DNA from: FEN-1139 sp038207155
GTDB lineage: Bacteria; Myxococcota_A; Polyangia; Polyangiales; Polyangiaceae
Length of the DNA stretch: 64,000 nt
Direction: 5' to 3'
Assembly: GCA_038207155.1 (NCBI GenBank)
Contig: JBBRAB010000010.1
Span: forward strand, 70,915-134,914
Of the stretch, positions 40,958 through 47,347 are shown in pieces. Numbering within the stretch: the stretch's first letter is position 1; each line of letters begins with the position of its first letter. The notes under the pieces were generated by a model. It searched no databases. It was not told the DNA's origin and saw only the letters and a program-made list of their open reading frames with translations. The position numbers were made by a program, and so were the translations under genes.

Positions 40958-42145
40958 ATGGGTGGGGGACTTCGGCTCGTCGCTTGCGCCCTGCTAGCCC
41001 TCGGAATGCCTGTTTTTCAGGGTTGCCGCTGCGATTCGGAGCCCGGCGAGGCACCGTCGGTTTCGCCTCCTCCGGCCCCGAACTCACTGCCGGCACCCCC
41101 GGACTCGGCGCGCGAGCAGGAGCGTCGGCGAGAGACTCACGCGGCCGTTGAGCGCCTCAGGGCCGAGACGCTTCGGCTGTCACCCCTCGAGCAGGCGCCG
41201 CAAAGGCTAGCGTTCGCCGCTCGCGAGCTGCTCGAGCTGACCAGTACGGCCGTTCGCGTCTGGAGCATCGGCGCCAACCCGGCTGCGCACCGGGAATTTT
41301 CGTTGGTTGAGCCGGGCAGGCTCACCGTCTTGCCTGACGGCTCACTCGTCGCTCTCGGAGCCCAGGAGACGCTGCGCGTTGAGTTGTCCAACGACAAGCA
41401 GCAGCGCTGGCCGCGCACCATCGTCTTTCCCGGCACGGAACTGCTCGCAGAGCTGAGAGACTCGCAGCATCTCTTGCTCCTCGACGGTTTTCGCGGCGAG
41501 CTTGCCCGCTACACGCTTCCGCTGCCGAGCGCTGATCCGCCGACCACGAGCTGGCTGCCCGAGCTCCAGGACCCTCAGACGAGCCTGCGAGGGGCAATCT
41601 GCGGGCAGTTGCGCGATGGGGCGCTCGGTTGCGTTGCCAGTGGGCAGCTCTATCGCTGGCATCCCGGCTCAGTCCCCAAGCCGTTGGGTCCTTGTCCCGC
41701 GGGAGCGTCGCCATTTCGGATCTTTGGTGGCAAGCGCGCTGACGAGCTGCTGCTCGCGCGAACCGATGGACGACTGGACCGCATCTCGCTCATTGGCAAG
41801 CCACGTCGACTCTCCAGTTTCGAGCTGCCGTTCACACCGCTGGATGTCTCGGTTGGGCAAAGCGGGGTTGGCGTACTCCGGGTGGAGCAGGCTCAGGCAG
41901 GCCCAAAGCACTTTAGCATCGAGATCCTTGATCCGAAGGGGACCCGCGTAGCGAAGTACCCGTTGGACTCGGGTCCCGCGCCTGGCACGACCCCCGACTG
42001 GACCAAGTCGGTGATGGCCGGGCGCGAGGTGGTCATTCATCCCAAGCTGCCGTTCGTCGCGTTTCGCGACGGAACCCGACTGCGTGCGTACGATTGGCAG
42101 CTGAACCGTTCACTCGTCGACAGCGGAGAGTCCGCGCCTCCGTAG
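40958..42145 (+). CDS. exported, possibly lipid-anchored protein of unknown function
   Basis: A 395-residue protein with a hydrophobic leader (MGGGLRLVACALLALGMPVF) ending at Cys in FQGC, a weak lipobox, so lipid attachment is unsure. A Pro-rich linker is followed by strand-rich repeats (REFSLVEPGRLTVLPDGSLV, LRDSQHLLLLDGFRGELARY, CVASGQLYRWHPGSV) that suggest a beta-propeller. I recognise no family. The ATG at 40958 was chosen because it gives a leader; the open frame extends much further upstream but there it runs antisense to the neighbouring lipoprotein gene. The Clp gene follows. Confidence 0.72.
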   Translation: MGGGLRLVACALLALGMPVFQGCRCDSEPGEAPSVSPPPAPNSLPAPPDSAREQERRRETHAAVERLRAETLRLSPLEQAPQRLAFAARELLELTSTAVRVWSIGANPAAHREFSLVEPGRLTVLPDGSLVALGAQETLRVELSNDKQQRWPRTIVFPGTELLAELRDSQHLLLLDGFRGELARYTLPLPSADPPTTSWLPELQDPQTSLRGAICGQLRDGALGCVASGQLYRWHPGSVPKPLGPCPAGASPFRIFGGKRADELLLARTDGRLDRISLIGKPRRLSSFELPFTPLDVSVGQSGVGVLRVEQAQAGPKHFSIEILDPKGTRVAKYPLDSGPAPGTTPDWTKSVMAGREVVIHPKLPFVAFRDGTRLRAYDWQLNRSLVDSGESAPP

Positions 42146-42245
42146 GATGCCTCGCGCCGGTCAGGCGGGACAACTTCTGCGCGCGGCGGGTCCTTTGTTG
42201 GCCGCGCCGAAGGCCTCGGGGCAGAGTCGCGCCCGGACTGCACCC

Positions 42246-44783
42246 ATGGCGATGACGACTGCGGAGAGTATCGGAACTGAGCTTCAAACGCTGCGACAGC
42301 TCGCCGATGACCTGGCACGTCGTCGACGCGAGCCGCTCGGTTCTATTCATCTGCTTGGGGCCCTGCTGTCGCATCCTTCGCCGACCGCGCAGCTCCTGAG
42401 CGAGCGGCGGCTCACGCTGGAAAGCCTGTTTCAAGGCGCTCCTGCAGGGCAGGATCCGCGCACCGGCGCCGCGGAGCGCTCCCTGGTTCGCGCGAGCGAA
42501 GTGGCCGCGCGCATGTCTGCCAAGCAGGCAGGCGCGGTGCATGTGCTGCTCGCGCTGCTCGCAGAGCCCGCGACGGCAGCCAGAAGCGCGCTCGAGCGCT
42601 CCAGCATCGACGTGGCGCGGCTGCGTGGCACGGCGTGGAATCTCGGGCTCGGTCTGGTCGGCGAACGCCGGCGCCCAGTCGCCCCGGCGACGCGTGAAGC
42701 TCAGACTCCAGCGGTGACCGCGCGACCTCTGCCTCGCGGGATCGCGATCCCGATCGTTCCTCCGTCGCGAGGCTTTCGTCCCGCCGTCTCACTGAAGAAT
42801 CCCGAGGCCGTGCCGGTCATGTTACCGCAGCCTAAGGGCTCGCGTCCGAGTCGCCCGGCACCGGCATCCGAAGCCGCGGTCGCACCGGTGGCTGGCAAGG
42901 CTGTGGCCGCGGCGACGCCGCCGGCGCATCAGACTGCTGCCTCCGAGGACCTTGCGCATCACGCTCGCAATCCGCTGCGCCGTGGTCGCAAGGCGCCCCC
43001 CGTTGGGCGTTTTGAGCTGGATCCCAAGCAGTTTCCAGCGCTGTGCGCGGTTGGGATCAATCTCACCGCGCTCGCTGCGCGCGGAGAGCTCGATCCCGTA
43101 GTGGGCCGCGAACGCGAGGTCGAGAGTGTGCTCGATGTGCTCGCCAAGCGGCACGGCAACAACCCTTGCCTCGTGGGCGCTCCCGGTGTTGGCAAGACCA
43201 GCGTGGCGCGCGCTCTCGCTCTTCACATCGTCGCGGGCGGACCGGAACTCGACGCGCGCACGGTGATCGAGATCTCGATCCCCGAGCTCATTGCTGGCAC
43301 CGGCGTGCGTGGCGCGCTCGCTCAGCGTTTGGGCGCGCTTCATCGCGAGGTGAAATCCGCCGAGGGACGCGTCGTGGTGTTCTTCGATGAAGTCCATCAG
43401 TTGTTTTTGGGCGACGTGGCGGACGAAGCGGCGGGTGAGCTCAAGTTGGCGCTGGCACGTGGCGAACTGCCCTGCATCGGCGCCACGACCCACGAAGAAT
43501 ACCGCCGCGCGATTGAGAGTGATCCCGCGCTCGCCCGGCGCTTCTCACGGATCGATGTTGACGAGCCGTCACGCGAGGACGCCTTTCTGATCCTCGAAAA
43601 AGTGGCGGAAAAGCTGCGCGAGCATCATGGCGTGGAGTTCAGCGAGGAGGCCCTGGCACTTGCGGTGGGTTGGAGCGTCCGGTACCTGCCCGAGCGGATG
43701 CTGCCGGATAAAGCCATTGCTCTGATCGATCTTGCCGGAGCCAGGGCACGCCGACGCGGACTGCGCCAGGTGACCCCAGAAGAGGTCGCTGAGGTCGTGG
43801 CCGAGCAGGCAAACATGCCCAAGGAGCGACTGCTCGAGACCGACGCCGAGCGCATGCTTGGACTCGAGGCTCTGGTCGCTCAGCGCGTGGTGGGACACGG
43901 CGAGGTCGTGCAAAAGATTTGTCGCATCCTGAGGCGCAATGCGGCCGGTCTCGGTGCGCGGCGTCCGATCGGGACGTTCCTGCTGCTCGGACCGACCGGC
44001 GTCGGAAAGACCGAGACCGCCAAGGCCATTGCGCAAGCGCTGTTTCACAGCGAGGCGTCGATGACGCGGCTCGACATGGCCGAATACTCCGAGCCGCACG
44101 CGGTCGCGCGCCTGATCGGCGCGCCTCCGGGGTACGTCGGACACGATGCCGGTGGTCAGCTCACCGAAGCCGCTCGTCGACGTCCTTATCAGGTCATTTT
44201 GCTCGACGAGATCGAGAAAGCGCACCCCGAGGTGTTGCAGTCCTTCCTCGGACTGTTCGATGAAGGACGCCTTACGGACGGCAAGGGACGCACGATCGAC
44301 TTCACGAACACCGTGCTCTTTCTGACCTCGAATCTCGGCGCCGAGCACACCACTGCACGACCCAAGCGAAGGCTCGGTTTTGGCAACGATGCGGGGCCCG
44401 CCACCGTCGACGTCGAAACGGCGGTGATCGGAGCCGCTCGCGCGCGGCTCAGCCCAGAGCTTTACAACCGCCTGGATGAAGTCCTGGTGTTCGGCGCGCT
44501 ACAACGCGACGAGATCCGCGAGATCGCCCGGCGTCTGCTGGGTCAATTGACCGGAAAACTGGGGCAGCGCGGGGTCGCGGTCCAATTTAATGACGACGTG
44601 CTCGACGCCCTGCTGGACGCCGGAGGCTTCGATCTGTCACTCGGTGCACGCCCAATGAAGCGCGTCCTGGCGCGCCTCGTCGAGGCACCCGTGGCCGAGC
44701 TAATCCTATCGGGACGTCTTCCCGCTGGCAGTCGACTGAGCATGACTCAAGTGAATGGGACGCTCTCGTTCGACTGCGCATGA
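42246..44783 (+). CDS. ClpA/ClpC-like double AAA+ ATPase
   Basis: Hsp100 unfoldase, 845 residues from ATG 42246. The N-terminal Clp repeat domain (ELQTLRQLADDLARRRREPL to about residue 150) is followed by an unusually long Ala/Pro-rich linker (about 150-260). Then D1 has Walker A GAPGVGKTS (about 312) and Walker B VVVFFDEVHQ, and D2 has Walker A GPTGVGKTE (about 582) and VILLDEIEKAHPEV. The ClpB middle coiled coil is missing. A KRRLGFGND loop (about 708) sits where ClpA and ClpC carry the ClpP-docking motif (hydrophobic-Gly-Phe/Leu), so it may feed a ClpP protease not in this window. An upstream ATG at 42147, two bases after the preceding stop, would add 33 residues. Confidence 0.9.
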   Translation: MAMTTAESIGTELQTLRQLADDLARRRREPLGSIHLLGALLSHPSPTAQLLSERRLTLESLFQGAPAGQDPRTGAAERSLVRASEVAARMSAKQAGAVHVLLALLAEPATAARSALERSSIDVARLRGTAWNLGLGLVGERRRPVAPATREAQTPAVTARPLPRGIAIPIVPPSRGFRPAVSLKNPEAVPVMLPQPKGSRPSRPAPASEAAVAPVAGKAVAAATPPAHQTAASEDLAHHARNPLRRGRKAPPVGRFELDPKQFPALCAVGINLTALAARGELDPVVGREREVESVLDVLAKRHGNNPCLVGAPGVGKTSVARALALHIVAGGPELDARTVIEISIPELIAGTGVRGALAQRLGALHREVKSAEGRVVVFFDEVHQLFLGDVADEAAGELKLALARGELPCIGATTHEEYRRAIESDPALARRFSRIDVDEPSREDAFLILEKVAEKLREHHGVEFSEEALALAVGWSVRYLPERMLPDKAIALIDLAGARARRRGLRQVTPEEVAEVVAEQANMPKERLLETDAERMLGLEALVAQRVVGHGEVVQKICRILRRNAAGLGARRPIGTFLLLGPTGVGKTETAKAIAQALFHSEASMTRLDMAEYSEPHAVARLIGAPPGYVGHDAGGQLTEAARRRPYQVILLDEIEKAHPEVLQSFLGLFDEGRLTDGKGRTIDFTNTVLFLTSNLGAEHTTARPKRRLGFGNDAGPATVDVETAVIGAARARLSPELYNRLDEVLVFGALQRDEIREIARRLLGQLTGKLGQRGVAVQFNDDVLDALLDAGGFDLSLGARPMKRVLARLVEAPVAELILSGRLPAGSRLSMTQVNGTLSFDCA

Positions 44784-44810
44784 CTCAAGTTACTTCGTAC
44801 GTCGCGTAGC

Positions 44811-44935
44811 GGACCGCCGCGCTCCCCGGGGCTTCGGGTGCTCGGGGCGCTTACGCCGGCTTTGCTTCGCCGGTCGCTGACGGACCGCGGCGCTCCCCGG
44901 GGCTTCGGGTGCTTGGGGCGCTTGCGCCGGCTTTG
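44811..44935. repeat. 54-base direct repeat, 71-base period
   Basis: Copies at 44811-44864 and 44882-44935 start GGACCGC and end CGCCGGCTTTG. They differ at three positions (51 of 54 match). The second copy contains GGCGC-TT-GCGCC, a perfect hairpin. They lie just after the Clp gene in a stretch with no supported gene (44784-45195); open frames on both strands here are low-complexity. Confidence 0.7.
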
Positions 44936-45165
44936 ACTGCGTACCCGCCCGGAGGCCCACTTCGTGGGTCCCTTTACCGGGCTGGGGGTTGGGGTCTCTT
45001 GGGCTTTGCGGTGAGCTCTTGCCTTGGACTGCAAGCACCCGCCGGCGGGCGCCCCTGCGCTCCGAAGCGCCCGGTCGCTTGCTGGGTCCGTGCGCGACGG
45101 GCTTCGTGGGTCCTGGGGTGCGGCGGGGCGCTTGATTGAACGGCGGCTGACGACGGAGGTCAGCG

Positions 45166-45191
45166 CCCCGTTCCCCGTTCCCCGTTCCCCG
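45166..45191. repeat. 7-base tandem repeat CCCCGTT
   Basis: Three and a half copies in a row, ending five bases before the RHS remnant becomes recognisable. Confidence 0.7.
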
Positions 45192-45195
45192 ACCG

Positions 45196-45570
45196 CTGCG
45201 CTGGCAAGCCCGCTGGTACTCGAGCCTTGGCGGCGGCACCTACGACTTCCGCGCCAGGCACTACAGCCCCCGCCTCGGCGCCTTCTTCCAAGCGGACGAC
45301 TTCGGGTACTTCGCTAGCCCAGCAACGCTCTGGAGCTGGCCCGGGAACAACCCCTATCGCTGGTCTGATCCGAGCGGAAGGTTTCCGGCGCCGCCGCAGT
45401 GGCTGGTGGATGCGACCGACACGCAAGCGTTTCAGGTGGCCGTGGATATTTCAGGCGGTTGTCTCAACGGTCTGACGGGTGGGCTTGCGGACGCACTCGG
45501 CCTGCCGAGCTACGCGAACAAGTGCTCGGGGGCGTACCCAGGGCAATCGCATCAAAAAGTGGTCACGTAG
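45196..45570 (+). pseudogene. 3' tip of an RHS/YD-repeat gene, cut by an insertion sequence
   Basis: An open frame with no start codon encodes the diagnostic RHS core end: WYSSLGGGTYDFRARHYSP, RLGAFFQADDFGYF and WPGNNPYRWSDPSGR. About 55 residues of a variable tail follow (WLVDATDTQAFQVAVDISGG ... LPSYANKCSGAYP). RHS proteins are large secreted or surface proteins whose variable tails are often toxins. Everything upstream of the core end is missing. The frame enters the IS at 45539 and stops at 45568-45570 inside it, so the tail is truncated. Clearly a relic. Confidence 0.85.
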
Positions 45571-46737
45571 CGGCCCCAAGACCCGAAGCATAAAGCCGGC
45601 GTTCCAGCCGGCGAGCAGGCGCTTGTTGTACACTCCAAGTTTGTCGTTCTTCCTGACGCCGACTTGAGCATGCTTGAGGAGGTTCAACGCAATATGTCGC
45701 ACAACGGCGAAGGTCTCTGCTGCGTTGCCAGCCCGCACACGGCAATCATCTTCGCGGAATGCGACGTCAAGCACCCAGTGGAGTTGGTTTTCGATTCCCC
45801 AATGGCTTCGGGAGGCTGCGAGAGCAGACTTCGCCGAGAGCTTGCTGCGTGACGTGATGTAGTAGCGGTGCTCAAGTGACGTTTTTCCAGCCACGGTTCG
45901 CTCTGACTCGACGCGGACAAACCCCTTCAGACCCGGCCACTGGTCGAACGGTGCTCCGCAGTCTGCGTCGATGTCTAGCGTCCAGCATCGGCGTACTTCA
46001 GTGCGACCATGTCCACGGTCTTCTGTCTGATGGTGCGGTGTGGAAAAGTCAGGATCCTTGAGCGCTTCATCGAAAATCGTAGTAACCGCCTCGGCGAGCG
46101 TTGGCTGGTTGTCTTTCACGGCACGCAGGTAGTCCGCTTGCGAGTCGACAATCTTTTGCGCAATGTCCTTCTGACACCCCATGGCGTCGATCGTCACGAG
46201 ACAGCCGTGGAGTTGGAGTAGCTCCAATAGTCGCGGAATAGCGGTTATCTCGTTGGACTTCTCGTCGGTCTTGACCTGGCCAAGTACCATTTGATTTCCC
46301 GTAGACCACGCACTCACCATGTGCACGAAGCTGCGGTCACCTGCTTTTTTGAACGAGCGCCGCAGGGTCTTGCCGTCAATCGCCACCACCTCGCCCTTCG
46401 TCAGCGTCGCGAGAGCGGCGACCCAATCCCGGAACGCCTGCTCGAGGCTTTTTGGATCGAGCATCGCGAAAATGCGGCCCAACGTGTCGTGGGACGGGAT
46501 TCCATTTGGAAGCTCAAGGAACGTCTCCAGCCACTCTTTTCGGGCCTTTCCATATTGCTCGATGCCCACGAACGAATTGGCGCCGCAAATCACTGCGCAG
46601 AGCGCCAGGGTCAACACGGTCGCGAGCGGATGACGCTGTGAGCGTTCGATCCGCGGATCCCGCACCTTAGCGAAGTACTCGAGCAGCGAGGCCGTCGTCA
46701 TGTCCTCGTCGACCGGTGCTGGCTTTCTCTTGGTCAT
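45451..46737 (-). CDS. ISAs1-family transposase running past the IS end
   Basis: DDE transposase, 428 residues. Typical ISAs1 features: N-terminal LLEYFAKVRDPRIERSQRHP and ALCAVICGANSFVGIEQYGK, the first catalytic Asp in VVAIDGKTLRRSF, the second in LVTIDAMGCQKDIA, and the C-terminal SRSHWGIENQLHWVLDVAFR with the catalytic Glu, then KRLLAGWNAGFMLRVL. No stop codon occurs before the IS end, so the terminal repeat is translated (HFLMRLPW). The last 29 codons or so come from the flanking DNA, antisense to the RHS relic. Start ATG 46737; a GTG at 46755 is possible. It is likely active in principle: full length, no frameshift. Confidence 0.9.
   Translation of the reverse strand: MTKRKPAPVDEDMTTASLLEYFAKVRDPRIERSQRHPLATVLTLALCAVICGANSFVGIEQYGKARKEWLETFLELPNGIPSHDTLGRIFAMLDPKSLEQAFRDWVAALATLTKGEVVAIDGKTLRRSFKKAGDRSFVHMVSAWSTGNQMVLGQVKTDEKSNEITAIPRLLELLQLHGCLVTIDAMGCQKDIAQKIVDSQADYLRAVKDNQPTLAEAVTTIFDEALKDPDFSTPHHQTEDRGHGRTEVRRCWTLDIDADCGAPFDQWPGLKGFVRVESERTVAGKTSLEHRYYITSRSKLSAKSALAASRSHWGIENQLHWVLDVAFREDDCRVRAGNAAETFAVVRHIALNLLKHAQVGVRKNDKLGVYNKRLLAGWNAGFMLRVLGPLRDHFLMRLPWVRPRALVRVARQAECVRKPTRQTVETTA
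45539..45559. repeat. left terminal inverted repeat of the IS
   Basis: CAGGGCAATCGCATCAAAAAG; complements the right end at 18 of 21 positions. It also encodes the last IS-derived residues of the transposase on the minus strand. Confidence 0.85.
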
Positions 46738-46817
46738 CGACCGGGAAAAGATCACGAGTGCCCCCGTTTCGACAAGCTAGTTTTTTGTGGCCCGCGCTAA
46801 GTGATCGAAATTGTTCC

Positions 46818-46838
46818 ATGTTTGATGCGATGGCCCTG
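46818..46838. repeat. right terminal inverted repeat of the IS
   Basis: Reverse complement reads CAGGGCCATCGCATCAAACAT. It lies about 80 bases upstream of the transposase start. Confidence 0.85.
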
Positions 46839-47120
46839 GAGGTGACCCCAGGCGACCGCGACGTGCAGCGCGGTGCGTGATTCGCAGAGCGAGCCGCGAG
46901 CGGTTTCAAACCGCAGCCGGGCCTGCCCCGCTTGGCTACCGAAACCCTCGGCGAGATTGAGCGACACGCTCCACATGGCGCGCCGCAGCTGCGAAGCCAA
47001 GTCGCGACCGCGCCGCGCAACACGCGTAAGGAGCGGCTGCACGAGCGAAATCGCCTGAAGACTGTGGTCGAGCAGTTGCTGTCGGATGGGACTGTGGTCG
47101 AGCAGTTGCTGTCGGATGGG
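46839..47120 (-). pseudogene. four-helix-bundle (S23/IVS-type) protein gene, cut by the IS
   Basis: The minus strand encodes LVQPLLTRVARRGRDLASQL, RRAMWSVSLNLAEGFGSQ, ARLRFETARGSLCESRTAL and HVAVAWGHLQGHRI, the core of the four-helix-bundle family first found as 23S rRNA intervening-sequence proteins. Intact members are about 115-130 residues; here the last helix is lost at the IS boundary (46838). No ATG is found upstream in frame before a TAA; a GTG at 47042 is the only usual start codon. A 30-base tandem duplication (47061-47120) adds PIRQQLLDHS twice, in frame, just upstream. Confidence 0.75.
47061..47120. repeat. exact 30-base tandem duplication
   Basis: ACTGTGGTCGAGCAGTTGCT plus GTCGGATGGG is present twice without change (47061-47090, 47091-47120). 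It is a multiple of three and keeps the minus-strand S23-type frame open. Confidence 0.85.
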
Positions 47121-47121
47121 A

Positions 47122-47273
47122 CTGATGATTTGGGGCTGTGCATGCCCCTTCCACGCGCAGCTTGCATGACACCGAGCGAGCGCTTACCCGTCGTACAAAG
47201 CTGGCGAGGTGGCAGGGAAGGTGCGCGCTTTAGCAGGCACAGTCCCACCCGACAGCAAGCCCCAAATCATCAG
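47122..47273. repeat. 16-base perfect inverted repeat pair
   Basis: CTGATGATTTGGGGCT (47122-47137) and AGCCCCAAATCATCAG (47258-47273), 120 bases apart. Beyond the arms, TGGG lies next to the left arm and CCCA next to the right. A further piece near the right arm (CCCGACAGCAA, 47248-47258) mirrors part of the 30-base duplication, as if a block had been copied in inverted orientation. No gene is seen in 47121-47347. Confidence 0.6.
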
Positions 47274-47347
47274 CCCCACCCCAAGTCCTGACACTCCCGT
47301 CCCCCGAGTCCGCCCCCGAGTCCGCCCCCAGCTCCCAGTCTCCTCCC

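Larger units (their letters stand above)
45539..46838 (-). mobile_element. ISAs1-family insertion sequence, 1300 bp
   Basis: Bounded by imperfect terminal inverted repeats: CAGGGCAATCGCATCAAAAAG at the left end, and at the right end, read inward on the other strand, CAGGGCCATCGCATCAAACAT (18 of 21 match). It encodes one DDE transposase on the minus strand. The bases directly outside (GGCGTACC on the left, GAGGTGAC on the right) are not a convincing direct repeat, although ISAs1 elements normally make an 8-10 bp target duplication. The left flank is an RHS relic and the right flank an S23-type relic. Confidence 0.9.

Noticed and set aside
44790..45239. 149-codon minus-strand ORF rich in Arg, Pro and Gly
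   Set aside because: Made of the direct repeats and CCCCGTT repeats; low complexity and no coding sign.
46667..47248. 193-codon minus-strand ORF spanning the IS end
   Set aside because: Frame-shifted shadow of the S23-type relic and the transposase start; Ser/Arg-rich with no motif.
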